64,000 bases of DNA from Nitrosomonas marina (GTDB lineage Bacteria > Pseudomonadota > Gammaproteobacteria > Burkholderiales > Nitrosomonadaceae). Each line of letters starts with the position of its first letter. Positions within the stretch are counted from its first letter, which is position 1. The translations under genes were made by a program, and so were the position numbers. Shown here piece by piece: positions 36,403 through 45,956 of this stretch. The notes beneath the pieces were generated by a model. The model searched no databases, was not told the origin of the DNA, and saw only the letters and a list, made by a program, of their open reading frames with translations. The stretch covers positions 41,760-105,759 of the forward strand of contig NZ_FOCP01000011.1 of assembly GCF_900110145.1 (NCBI RefSeq), read 5' to 3'.

Positions 36403-39303
36403 ATGAAAAAATTTAAACCAGGTCAGCGGTGGATTTGTAATGCCGACTTGCAACTGGGTCTTGGCGTTGTACAAACTGTTGAAGAACGTGTTGTCAGTAT
36501 CGCTTTCATGGCATCAGGCGAAATACGCACCTATGCCCGCCAGTCCGCTCCACTGACACGCGTAATTTTTGGTATTGGCGATACAGTTACAAACATAGAA
36601 GGTGTCGCCATGCAAATATTAACCGTACAGGAAGAAAACGATCTTCTGATCTATTCTGGCAAAGACAAAGCCGGCACTGTATTTACGCTACCGGAAAACC
36701 AGCTGGCCTTCCATCTACAGTTCAACAGACCCATCGACAGGCTGTTCAACCTGCATCTTGACCCGGATAAATGGTTCCGATTACGTTATCAAACCTGGCT
36801 ACAAAGCAATCAACTCTCAAATTCGCCCTTATATGGCTTGCTTGGCGGACGCACCAGCATCATTCCACATCAGCTATATATCGCCCATGAAATCGGTCGG
36901 CGGTTTGCGCCGCGTGTTTTACTGGCCGATGAAGTTGGTTTGGGTAAAACAATTGAGGCTGGCATGATTATGCACCAGCAACATTTAACCGGACGCGCCA
37001 AAAGGATTCTGATTGTGGTTCCGGAAGCACTGATCCATCAGTGGCTGGTAGAAATGCTGCGCCGTTTCAACCTTAGCTTCAGTTTGTTCGACAAAGAAAG
37101 GTTTGCAACAATTGAAGCAGACCATACCCATTCAAATCCTTTTCACAGTGAGCAACTGGTTTTGTGCGGACTGGATTTCCTCTGTCACAACCGGAAACAC
37201 ATTCAGGCAGCCTTAAAAGGTGACTGGGATCTGGTAACTGTTGATGAAGCGCATCATCTGCAATGGACAGAAGCTGAGTCCAGCCCGGCATATCAGGTAA
37301 TTGATCAGTTGGCGACGTGTACACCTGGCCTGCTGTTATTGACAGCAACACCCGAGCAGCTGGGAAAAACAAGCCACTTTGCTCGCCTGCGCCTGCTGGA
37401 TCCAGACCGCTATTCAGATTTTCACCGCTTCGTCGCTGAAGAGCAGCAGTTCGAACCGATTGCAAATGTCATCGAGCGGCTGATCGACGGTCAAACATTA
37501 AATGATGATCACATACACACAATACTATCCACCGAAAATACAACACAAACCCGGTCGCTGATTACCAGCCTCGAAAAACCAACGCTCGAGCCCGAAACAG
37601 ATTCACAGACACGACATGTACTCGCGTCGCTTCTGTTAGACCGTCATGGTACCGGACGTGTACTGTTTCGAAATACTCGAGCGACAATTAATGGTTTTCC
37701 AGAAAGAAAGCTATCGGTTGTTCCATTGGCGCTTCCCGATTATTATGACGATTGTTTGACGAGTTTTGAAACGAATCCATTGTCCGAACCGCAGCTGTTG
37801 CTTTATCCGGAACTGCTTTATCAGGCCAGCGCCGATAACAATGCTCCGGAATGGATAGAAATTGATCCACGAATTGACTGGCTGAACAAAACTGTTCGCC
37901 AGCTCGGACCTGAAAAAATTCTGGTAATAACAGCCAGCGCACAAACAGCGTGCGATATAGCATTTGCGCTCAAAATGCTGACAGGCATTCACACCCCAGT
38001 ATTTCATGAGCAGATGACGCTTCTGGAACGGGATCGTGCAGCAGCATTTTTCGCCGACAAAGATGCAGGCGCCCAAATTTTGATTTGTTCTGAAATTGGC
38101 AGTGAGGGACGTAATTTTCAGTTTGCACATCATCTGGTTTTATTTGACCTGCCATTCAATCCTGATTTACTGGAGCAAAGAATCGGTCGACTGGATCGCA
38201 TAGGCCAGACAGATACTATTAACATTCATGTACCCTGTTTACAAAACAGCGCTCAGATGATTTTGCTCAACTGGTATCATGAAGGGCTGGATGCGCTACA
38301 GAAAAACTGCCCAGCGGGACAAGCTGTTTATCAGCGTTTCAAACAAGAACTGATATCAGCTATGCATCAACGAGAACTCGAGTCAATCACCTTTGCTGAT
38401 TTAATCAAGCGGACCCGGCAAGCGAATCAGATGCTTAGCGAGGCGCTTGAACGCGGACGCGACAGACTGCTGGAATATAACTCATTTCGTCCGCATATTG
38501 CCGAACAGCTTTACACCATTGCTATTTCTCAAGATGAAGACAACAGCATACAACAGTATATGGAATCTGCATTCGATTGCCTCGGCATACATATCGAATC
38601 ACATCGCACTGATAGCCATCGTCTAGAGCCCAGCGAGCATATGACAGCAACTTTTCCAGGATTACCAGACGATGGCCTGATTATTACTTACAACAGAAAT
38701 ACAGCGCTTGCTAACGAGGACATGCATTTTCTGACTTGGGAACATCCCATGGTCATTCATGCTATGGAGCGCGTACTGAATACCGAAACCGGCAATGCTA
38801 CCGTATCAAGTTTTTCACACTGCGACGCCCAACCTGGAACGCTGTTTGTCGAGTGTCTGTTTGTACTCGATATTACTACGGAAGTCTCTGTTGCTGACAA
38901 CCACAATCTTCCGTCTATCATGGTTCGCACGATCATTGATGAGCATGGTTGCTCTGAACATCCAACGCTAGATCATGACAGCATTAATCGGAATCTGACT
39001 ACAATATCACCACATGTGGCCAGCCAGGTCATCGAATTAAAGAAAGAAGCTATTAAGGTTATGGTTGTCGACAGCGAAAAACTGGCTCAAGCACAAATTC
39101 CATATATTACTCAGCAATGCAGGAGCCGATTACAAAAAAAGCTTACTTTGGAAATAGAGCGACTGAAGGCATTACAGAAAATCAATCACAGCATTCGTGC
39201 AGCAGAAATCCGATTTTTCGAACAGCAATTGGAAACTATAACCCGGGTGCTGGATTCTGCACAAACCAGACTGGATGCAATACGAGTGATTGTTGCAATT
39301 TGA
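36403..39303 (+). CDS. rapA: RNA polymerase-associated ATPase RapA (HepA)
   Basis: SWI2/SNF2 ATPase of 966 residues, the family length, that recycles RNA polymerase. The N-terminal Tudor-like domains begin FKPGQRWICNADLQLGLG. The helicase motifs are LLADEVGLGKTIEAGMI (I), TVDEAHHL (II), LLTATP (III), ICSEIGSEGRNFQ (V) and LEQRIGRLDRIGQ (VI). The C-terminal half is less conserved but unbroken. Confidence 0.94.
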   Translation: MKKFKPGQRWICNADLQLGLGVVQTVEERVVSIAFMASGEIRTYARQSAPLTRVIFGIGDTVTNIEGVAMQILTVQEENDLLIYSGKDKAGTVFTLPENQLAFHLQFNRPIDRLFNLHLDPDKWFRLRYQTWLQSNQLSNSPLYGLLGGRTSIIPHQLYIAHEIGRRFAPRVLLADEVGLGKTIEAGMIMHQQHLTGRAKRILIVVPEALIHQWLVEMLRRFNLSFSLFDKERFATIEADHTHSNPFHSEQLVLCGLDFLCHNRKHIQAALKGDWDLVTVDEAHHLQWTEAESSPAYQVIDQLATCTPGLLLLTATPEQLGKTSHFARLRLLDPDRYSDFHRFVAEEQQFEPIANVIERLIDGQTLNDDHIHTILSTENTTQTRSLITSLEKPTLEPETDSQTRHVLASLLLDRHGTGRVLFRNTRATINGFPERKLSVVPLALPDYYDDCLTSFETNPLSEPQLLLYPELLYQASADNNAPEWIEIDPRIDWLNKTVRQLGPEKILVITASAQTACDIAFALKMLTGIHTPVFHEQMTLLERDRAAAFFADKDAGAQILICSEIGSEGRNFQFAHHLVLFDLPFNPDLLEQRIGRLDRIGQTDTINIHVPCLQNSAQMILLNWYHEGLDALQKNCPAGQAVYQRFKQELISAMHQRELESITFADLIKRTRQANQMLSEALERGRDRLLEYNSFRPHIAEQLYTIAISQDEDNSIQQYMESAFDCLGIHIESHRTDSHRLEPSEHMTATFPGLPDDGLIITYNRNTALANEDMHFLTWEHPMVIHAMERVLNTETGNATVSSFSHCDAQPGTLFVECLFVLDITTEVSVADNHNLPSIMVRTIIDEHGCSEHPTLDHDSINRNLTTISPHVASQVIELKKEAIKVMVVDSEKLAQAQIPYITQQCRSRLQKKLTLEIERLKALQKINHSIRAAEIRFFEQQLETITRVLDSAQTRLDAIRVIVAI

Positions 39304-39399
39304 GTGATTTACGGGATTTTTGCGCACACACCGCTTTGACCGGATTTATTCACAGCAATCCCATTTGTATTTTAATTTTATTATTGTCTGAATTTAATC

Positions 39400-40116
39400 A
39401 TGAACGAATCACGTATTATTGTTGCACTGGATTTCAATAATGCCAAACAAGCATTGAATCTGACCGCCCAGCTCGATCCACAGCTATGTCGTTTAAAAGT
39501 CGGCAAAGAACTATTTACCGCAGCAGGGCCAGGTCTGGTCGAACAGCTGGTACGAGGCGGGTTCGATGTTTTTCTTGACCTGAAATTTCATGATATCCCC
39601 AATACTGTTGCAGGAGCCTGCAAAGCAGCTGTCAGTATGGGCGCATGGATGCTGAATGTGCACGCTTTTGGCGGAAAAAAAATGCTGCTTGCCGCGCGCG
39701 AAGCGATCCCGCAGGGTACGGCCAAACTGATCGCAGTGACGTTGCTAACCAGCATAGGGCGAGATGACCTGGATGATCTTGGGCTACATGAAGAGCCTGA
39801 ACAGATCGTACGCCGACTCGCGGCATTAACTGAAAGCTGCGGACTCGACGGAGTGGTATGCTCCGCACTGGAAACCAGCAGCCTAAGACACCGCGTGAAA
39901 CCAGACTTTACACTGGTTACGCCCGGAATACGTCTAGAGGATAACAATCACGATGACCAGATACGCATTGCAACACCGTCTGCTGCGATAAAAAACGGTG
40001 CCGATTACCTTGTCATTGGCAGACCGATTACCCAGGCACATGATCCGCTATGCACGCTACAACAATTAAATCAGACCGTACAAAATGAAAGACCCGCTTC
40101 ACCACACACTTTATAA
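39400..40116 (+). CDS. pyrF: Orotidine 5'-phosphate decarboxylase
   Basis: Makes UMP, the last step of de novo pyrimidine synthesis. The catalytic D-x-K-x-x-D is in FLDLKFHDIPNTV, substrate contacts are in VALDFNN and KVGKELF, and the phosphate loop is LVTPGIR with YLVIGRPIT. Length 238, normal. An inverted repeat of seven bases (40093-40099 with 40116-40122) spans the stop, too weak to call a terminator. Confidence 0.96.
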   Translation: MNESRIIVALDFNNAKQALNLTAQLDPQLCRLKVGKELFTAAGPGLVEQLVRGGFDVFLDLKFHDIPNTVAGACKAAVSMGAWMLNVHAFGGKKMLLAAREAIPQGTAKLIAVTLLTSIGRDDLDDLGLHEEPEQIVRRLAALTESCGLDGVVCSALETSSLRHRVKPDFTLVTPGIRLEDNNHDDQIRIATPSAAIKNGADYLVIGRPITQAHDPLCTLQQLNQTVQNERPASPHTL

Positions 40117-40171
40117 AGCGGGCTAAAAATCATGTCAGCAAATTTAAAGACATAGTCTTCAAACTACCCGA

Positions 40172-41203
40172 TTAACGGACAGAAATTGTCATCTTTTCAT
40201 TAACTTGTTCAATTCTGAAATGACGCAACACATTCATGCCCAACAACGCCTCGCCTGATAAATCAGGTAAGATAGTGACGTCAACGTGAACCAGCCGGTA
40301 TTTTCCGAATGTCAAATCGGATACAGTTGCAGAACACGCATCTACCAAACCGTTTGCGGTCGACACAATGCGAGGCTGACATTCTTTGATACCAGCCCTT
40401 GCTGCAATCTCGGCGGAAATAGAAACGGTTGTAGCCCCTGTATCAATCATAAATACGACAGGTGAACCATTGATAGCGCCCGAGCTGAAATAATGGCCTG
40501 CTGGCGTTTGCAGCAATTCTAACGCACCATCACCGATCACCTCTGAAGGTAATTTTATTTGCTGAGGGTCTACCGGACGCGCTGTGCGATATGCAAGCGC
40601 AAGCTGTATCGGGTCGAGGCTCGCGCCATAGAACTCGAGTGACGTAGTCTGACCAGTTTGAATAGCGATGCCACCTTCCACCAGAGCAGTCGCACCATCA
40701 GCAAATCCGCTATCGAAATTACACCAGCGCAATCCGAAAAAAACCTGCATGCCATATTGTCCGATCGGAACACTAAGCTGAACAGCCTCTGCGGGCGCAA
40801 TCGAAACGGCGAAAAATTGCTTCAACCCCGTGTTGTCAGATAATACAACCACCATTGGATATCCATGTTGATTATGAATTTGCAAGCCGGAATAGAGTAC
40901 ATCAGTCCGCTTCATGAAAGCCGGTTCAATGGCATAAACGGACCCATGAGCGGGCAAGGGCTGGCAGTGGGACGGAAACAACATGGCATTATTTTCCAGT
41001 TGCTCCACAGCAGGGTAATTTTGTTGAGGCAACCATTCCTTTTCCCAGACCACCAGGCACATCAATCCGATTGCCAATCCAATTATAATCGCCCTGACGT
41101 TCGATCCATATGAATAATACGGAACTTGTAATGCAGAATTTGCCTTATATTGTCTGCCATCAAATCGGTACGTCCGGGCGTTGCCGCGCTTTTGAATAAA
41201 CAT
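40172..41203 (-). CDS. Membrane-anchored retropepsin-like aspartic protease
   Basis: 343 residues: one membrane helix (about 36-53, AIIIGLAIGLMCLVVW), a periplasmic domain of unknown kind (about 60-230), then a retropepsin fold with the catalytic Asp in FMIDTGATTVSIS and the second-half motif GEALLGMNVLRHF. This is the clan AA TIGR02281 class of bacterial proteins. Single-Asp proteases of this kind need dimers. Substrate unknown. The middle domain is an addition not usual in the short 180-220-residue members. Confidence 0.84.
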   Translation of the reverse strand: MFIQKRGNARTYRFDGRQYKANSALQVPYYSYGSNVRAIIIGLAIGLMCLVVWEKEWLPQQNYPAVEQLENNAMLFPSHCQPLPAHGSVYAIEPAFMKRTDVLYSGLQIHNQHGYPMVVVLSDNTGLKQFFAVSIAPAEAVQLSVPIGQYGMQVFFGLRWCNFDSGFADGATALVEGGIAIQTGQTTSLEFYGASLDPIQLALAYRTARPVDPQQIKLPSEVIGDGALELLQTPAGHYFSSGAINGSPVVFMIDTGATTVSISAEIAARAGIKECQPRIVSTANGLVDACSATVSDLTFGKYRLVHVDVTILPDLSGEALLGMNVLRHFRIEQVNEKMTISVR

Positions 41204-41557
41204 TACCAGCCTGCTCTCTGTTTAATGAATTAAATTCCCAGTTAAAATTACATTGCCAGGCCGTCCTCAAAATCCGCTGATTTAACATTCATGGCGGAAC
41301 GACACACCCACAGTTTATTAACGGCAAATTGCTGATTAATTTATATTCAGTCAAGGTTCAGTTCCACCACCCTACAATTCAGTCATTAGAATCGAAAGTG
41401 ACTGGATGCACGATCCTAATAACAATATGAAAACCAGAATTGCTTTCGACAAAAAACTGTGGGCAGGACTGGACATAAAACAATCACCTGCCACGAAAAC
41501 TTAAATATCAGGCTGAGGAGATTTATCCATAAGTCTGGTTATTGATGGAGGTGTATC
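41204..41557. other. Intergenic interval, 354 bases
   Basis: Divergent promoters for the retropepsin and the His-rich lipoprotein. No gene, dyad or repeat stands out. Confidence 0.45.
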
Positions 41558-41986
41558 ATGACTTCAAAAAAATTATTAATCATGTCCGCATTACTCACAC
41601 CATTGCTTCTTAGCGGATGTGTTGCTCCACCTTATTACAATGGAGCTGGATATTATGGGAGCGCCACCAACGGCTACGGCTATCGACCGGCCTTTTATGG
41701 CGGAGCGAGCTACGTAGGCGGCTCCAGTCACTTTTATCGTCCTTACAGAATTCATCGTGGAAGACACGGACACATACGTGGCACTCATTCGCATTTTCGC
41801 AGCGGACACAAGCATTTCCGAGGCAGCCATGGGCATATCCGACGCGGGCATTCATCCTTCAGAGGAAGTCACAGAAGCGGCAGTTTCCGACACGGGCACA
41901 AGCATTTCCGTGGTAATCAAGGACATTCCGGACGTGGGCATTCGCGCTTTAAAGGTGGCCATGGGAGAGGCGGCCATCGTCATTGA
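41558..41986 (+). CDS. His/Gly/Arg-rich repetitive lipoprotein
   Basis: 142 residues. The signal peptide ends in LLLSGC (lipid-modified Cys21), then a Tyr/Gly-rich part (residues 25-60) and from about residue 65 a tandem array of degenerate GHxHFRGS-type units ending GHGRGGHRH. About a fifth of the mature protein is His. It should bind divalent metals or nucleic-acid/phosphate surfaces at the cell surface; no family is named. GGAGGTG precedes the ATG. Other frames are open across the repeats only because of the biased composition. Confidence 0.78.
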   Translation: MTSKKLLIMSALLTPLLLSGCVAPPYYNGAGYYGSATNGYGYRPAFYGGASYVGGSSHFYRPYRIHRGRHGHIRGTHSHFRSGHKHFRGSHGHIRRGHSSFRGSHRSGSFRHGHKHFRGNQGHSGRGHSRFKGGHGRGGHRH

Positions 41987-42138
41987 TTCACGCAGCACCC
42001 AACATGATGCAAAACATGCCTAACACGGGTGTTTTATGATTATCCCTTCAAACATCGGAAGAAGAATCGATATATTTGCTGTAAAATGTCTAGCAAAACA
42101 TACTTTATCCAGTAATTTAATTGCAAGAATAATACACC

Positions 42139-43212
42139 GTGACTGCGCATCATTCCGACGACAACAGTTCCTCACACGAGTTAACAACTTCTCTTTCCTA
42201 TCGTGACGCCGGCGTCAGTATCGACGCCGGTAACGATCTGGTACAGGCAATCAAACCACTTGCCAAACGTACACAGCGTCCAGAGGTATTAGCCGGTATC
42301 GGCGGATTTGGCGCATTGTTTGAATTATCCGGAAAATACCGGAACCCGGTACTGGTATCGGGCACTGATGGCGTGGGCACCAAACTAAAGCTTGCTTTTC
42401 AATTGCACCGGCACGACACTATTGGCATAGATCTGGTAGCCATGAGCGTGAATGACATTCTGGTCTCTGGTGCAGAGCCGCTATTTTTTCTCGATTATTA
42501 CGCTTGTGGCAAACTTGATCCAGACATAGCATCTGCCGTTGTCAGTGGCGTTGCTGCAGGCTGTGAGCAGGCCGGTTGCGCCCTGATAGGCGGCGAGACT
42601 GCGGAAATGCCAGGGATGTATTCTGAAGGAGAATATGATCTGGCCGGTTTTGCTGTGGGAATAGTGGAAAAAGACAAGATTATCAACGGCTCAGATATAC
42701 AGGCCGGTGACGCCGTGATCGGCCTGGCTTCAAGCGGTGCGCACGCAAATGGTTTTTCATTGATTCGCAAAATCATCACCACAAACCACATCAATTTGTC
42801 TCAGGATTTTCATGGAAAACCTCTCAGCGATATTATTCTGGCACCGACAAAAATTTATGTAAAACCAGTACTATCGCTGATGAAACAAGTATCCATCAAG
42901 GGTCTTGCACATATAACCGGCGGCGGTCTTACAGAGAATCTGCCGCGAATTCTTCCGATCCAAACTACTGCTGAACTGAACACGAACGCATGGGACTTAC
43001 CCATACTTTTTGATTGGCTGCAGCAACAAGGCCACATTAGCGATGATGAAATGTTTCGTGTATTTAACTGCGGCATTGGTATGGTAATAGTTGTCGCTGC
43101 AGATCAGGCAGATAAAGCTATTCAATGCCTGCAACACGCCGGTGAAACGGTTTTTCCGATAGGTAAAATAAAACAACGTACGCCCAACCAGCCAGCAGTC
43201 ATACTGAAATAG
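42139..43212 (+). CDS. purM: Phosphoribosylformylglycinamidine cyclo-ligase
   Basis: Fifth step of purine synthesis: FGAM plus ATP to AIR. The family motifs [39 protein letters not shown] and [13 protein letters not shown] are present and 357 residues is close to normal. The frame begins with GTG; the 15 residues before SYRDAG are a variable leader, and the ribosome site is weak. The pair with purN is the common proteobacterial order. Confidence 0.96.
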   Translation: MTAHHSDDNSSSHELTTSLSYRDAGVSIDAGNDLVQAIKPLAKRTQRPEVLAGIGGFGALFELSGKYRNPVLVSGTDGVGTKLKLAFQLHRHDTIGIDLVAMSVNDILVSGAEPLFFLDYYACGKLDPDIASAVVSGVAAGCEQAGCALIGGETAEMPGMYSEGEYDLAGFAVGIVEKDKIINGSDIQAGDAVIGLASSGAHANGFSLIRKIITTNHINLSQDFHGKPLSDIILAPTKIYVKPVLSLMKQVSIKGLAHITGGGLTENLPRILPIQTTAELNTNAWDLPILFDWLQQQGHISDDEMFRVFNCGIGMVIVVAADQADKAIQCLQHAGETVFPIGKIKQRTPNQPAVILK

Positions 43213-43233
43213 AATCCTTCAGTTACGTTTGTC

Positions 43234-43872
43234 ATGAAGACTCTGATCATTCTAATTTCTGGTCGTGGCAGCAACATGCGTGCCTTACTTGAAGCCAGGC
43301 TACCAGTTGATCGTATTATCGTTATTAGTAACAATCCAGCTGCTGAAGGACTAAAAACCGCTGCCACTAAGGGTGCGCAGACGATATGTATCAACCATCA
43401 TGCTTTTTCAGACCGGACAGCCTTTGATAGCGCGCTGGCTGACGAAATTGACCGTTATCAACCTGATCTGATTGCACTCGCCGGGTTTATGCGTATACTC
43501 ACAGACGATTTTGTTTTACGCTACCATCGTCGGCTTATGAACATCCACCCATCTCTGTTACCCGCATTCCCGGGGTTACATACACACAAGCGCGCACTGG
43601 GCGACGGTGTAAAGATTCATGGTTGCACGGTTCATTTTGTAACACCAAAACTCGACCATGGCCCTATCGTGATTCAGGCAGCTGTTCCGATATTTCCCAA
43701 TGACACTGAAAAAGCGCTCGCAGAACGTGTCCTAAAACAGGAACACCGAATCTATCCCCAGGCCGTTCGCTGGTTTCTACAGGGCCGAGTCAGGCTGACT
43801 GAAGATACTGTAACCATAACCGATACCTGTGTTCACGATTCAGTGATTTACTCCCCCGGACTGCAGGAATGA
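43234..43872 (+). CDS. purN: Phosphoribosylglycinamide formyltransferase
   Basis: Transfers a formyl group from 10-formyl-THF to GAR, third step of purine synthesis. Motifs: ILISGRGSNMRALLEA (phosphate loop), LAGFMRIL, the catalytic Asn-His in NIHPSLLPAFPG and HGCTVHFVTPKLDHGPI with the Asp. The 212-residue length is normal. It lies 21 bases after purM and overlaps the next gene by ATGA. Confidence 0.96.
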   Translation: MKTLIILISGRGSNMRALLEARLPVDRIIVISNNPAAEGLKTAATKGAQTICINHHAFSDRTAFDSALADEIDRYQPDLIALAGFMRILTDDFVLRYHRRLMNIHPSLLPAFPGLHTHKRALGDGVKIHGCTVHFVTPKLDHGPIVIQAAVPIFPNDTEKALAERVLKQEHRIYPQAVRWFLQGRVRLTEDTVTITDTCVHDSVIYSPGLQE

Positions 43873-44648
43873 AATTCTTATTAATTTCTCTGATTTTATG
43901 GTCCACGAATTCAGTCATCCACGCAGCTGAAAACAATTTGAATGCTGAAAAAAAAGATACGACAGGCTCACCGGCACGTATCCATATCAGTTATACCGTT
44001 AGAACGGGAATTGGTAATGGTGAACTGAATGAAACCGTTGATATCAGCCAGGAAAGTGATTCTCATATATATAGTATTATCAGTAATGCACAAGCAACTG
44101 GCGTTTTCAAGCTAGTTAATCCCGGCAATATTTTCAGAAACAGTCAGGGTATCGTAACCGAACTGGGTTTAAGGCCTGTCCGTTATTCAGACGAGAGAAC
44201 AAACAACAACTCAAGCCTGGCACTGTTTGACTGGGAGAACAGAATACTGACACTGAAACACCAGAATGAAGAAACACAGACAACTTTAAATATCGACACA
44301 CAAGATCGTTTGAGCCTGTCATACCACTTTATTTTTGCTCCCGAACATATATTAAAGGCAGGAAGTCTGCTCGCCATCAATGTAACCGATGGACGCAGCC
44401 ACCAGTTAATGCAGTTCGAAGTCAGCAGAGAAAAACTCAGCACACCCCTGGGTGAGATGGAAACGATCGTATTGACCAAACAATTTAACCAAGACGACAA
44501 GATGCAGAGAAAAATATGGCTCGCGCCCGAGTATCATATGATTCCTGTGCAAATTCAAACCATAGAGGAAGATGGTTTGAACGTTGAGAAAATCATCGCC
44601 GAAATTCAGATTGATTACACAGACAGTAAAACCTGCTGCAAAAAATAA
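43869..44648 (+). CDS. DUF3108 domain secreted protein
   Basis: 259 residues with a signal peptide (about 1-18, MKFLLISLILWSTNSVIHA) and a beta-rich DUF3108 domain, seen in the general pattern from SYTVRTGIGNGELN to the late RKIWLAPEYHMIPVQIQ. Periplasmic; role unknown. In betaproteobacteria this gene commonly follows purN, as here, with translational coupling through ATGA. RsmB follows after 13 bases. Confidence 0.83.
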   Translation: MKFLLISLILWSTNSVIHAAENNLNAEKKDTTGSPARIHISYTVRTGIGNGELNETVDISQESDSHIYSIISNAQATGVFKLVNPGNIFRNSQGIVTELGLRPVRYSDERTNNNSSLALFDWENRILTLKHQNEETQTTLNIDTQDRLSLSYHFIFAPEHILKAGSLLAINVTDGRSHQLMQFEVSREKLSTPLGEMETIVLTKQFNQDDKMQRKIWLAPEYHMIPVQIQTIEEDGLNVEKIIAEIQIDYTDSKTCCKK

Positions 44649-44661
44649 CACCACAACTACG

Positions 44662-45921
44662 ATGCAATTGACACTTGTGCAACTGAATAAAGCAGTTGAA
44701 TCCCTACAGAAGCTGTTGCCACTTGAGTATCCGGCAGATTCAATACTAAGACGTTTTTTTCAACAAAACCCCAAACTCGGTGCACATGATCGCGCATTCA
44801 TCGCCGAGGCAACATTTGGAATTTTGCGCCACCGATTCTTTTTGCAACAATGCACTGATTCGGCTGCACCCCGCTTACTACTGCTGGCATACCTGGTCCG
44901 TTTCCATAATATTAATGCGCACGAACTGAAGAACTGGATTCGAGACTCGGAAATGAGCACATTACAAACCATATCAGAAACAGCACTTGATTCACAGCCA
45001 TTGAATGTTCAAGCTGAATTTCCGCTGTGGTTGATAGAAAAGTTGAGGTGTTTCATGTCCGACGACGCTATTCTCAGTCTCGGACTTTCACTGCAGAATG
45101 CTGCGCCACTGGATCTACGGGTAAACACGATGCTTGCCAAACGCGAGCATGTTCTCGAAACGCTGTTGAAAGACGGAATCCATGCAGAAGCTATGCATTT
45201 TTCACCCTGCGGTATTCGTTTGCACAGTAAACCAGCAATCAACCGTCATCCGCTTTTTTTAAACGGAAAAATCGAAGTACAGGATGAAGGTAGCCAATTA
45301 TTAGGTTACTTACTGGCGCCCAGACGTGGAGAAATGGTAGTTGATTTTTGCGCCGGCGCAGGCGGCAAAACGTTATTGATTGGCGCGCTTATGCATTCAA
45401 AAGGTCGCGTGTACGCTTTTGACATTGATGAGAGACGCCTGAACAAACTGAGGCCCCGCCTCAAACGCTCAGGATTATCCAATGTTCACATTCAGCGCAT
45501 CGCAAACGAGAATGATCTTAAAACAAAGCGTCTCTCGAAAAAAATCGATCGAGTACTAGTTGATGCACCATGCAGTGGTTTGGGAACCTTACGCCGCAAT
45601 CCCGACTTAAAATGGCGGCAATCACCACAGAGTATCAAAGAATTACAAGCAAAGCAGTCATCAATTCTGGATTCGGCAGCTGGTTTGGTCAAACCTGGTG
45701 GGCGATTAGTATACGCCACCTGCAGTTTTCTTCCTGAAGAAAACCAGCAGGTTATCGACACATTCCAGTCAAAAAATGCAGAATTTGATTTACTAGACAG
45801 CTCTGAACTGATGGCAGAACAGAAAATTTCAATTAATACTGGAAAATTCCTACAGCTCTCGCCCAACATCCATCAAACCGATGGTTTCTTTGCGGCAGTA
45901 TTGCAACGTAAAATACGCTGA
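44662..45921 (+). CDS. rsmB: RsmB-like RNA (cytosine-5-)-methyltransferase
   Basis: 419 residues: an N-terminal NusB-like domain (about 1-130), then the SAM-dependent NOL1/NOP2/sun domain. SAM motif I is VVDFCAGAGGKT, motif IV is VDAPCSGLGTLRRNPD and motif VI is YATCSFLPEEN; the two catalytic Cys are in these last two. RsmB modifies C967 of 16S rRNA. In sequence this class is close to RsmF and other m5C enzymes, so the site is inferred from the NusB-like start. The frame is open into the DUF3108 gene, but 44662 is the natural ATG. Confidence 0.87.
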   Translation: MQLTLVQLNKAVESLQKLLPLEYPADSILRRFFQQNPKLGAHDRAFIAEATFGILRHRFFLQQCTDSAAPRLLLLAYLVRFHNINAHELKNWIRDSEMSTLQTISETALDSQPLNVQAEFPLWLIEKLRCFMSDDAILSLGLSLQNAAPLDLRVNTMLAKREHVLETLLKDGIHAEAMHFSPCGIRLHSKPAINRHPLFLNGKIEVQDEGSQLLGYLLAPRRGEMVVDFCAGAGGKTLLIGALMHSKGRVYAFDIDERRLNKLRPRLKRSGLSNVHIQRIANENDLKTKRLSKKIDRVLVDAPCSGLGTLRRNPDLKWRQSPQSIKELQAKQSSILDSAAGLVKPGGRLVYATCSFLPEENQQVIDTFQSKNAEFDLLDSSELMAEQKISINTGKFLQLSPNIHQTDGFFAAVLQRKIR

Positions 45922-45956
45922 CCACAAATTGTCATACGGAAAATAGGAAAAAAAGA

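Noticed and set aside
40093..40122. Possible terminator between pyrF and the retropepsin gene
   Set aside because: Only seven pairs with a 16-base loop, spanning the pyrF stop codon.
41757..42023. Open frames in other phases across the His-rich repeats
   Set aside because: They stem from repetitive composition; the lipobox and ribosome site belong to the 41558 frame.
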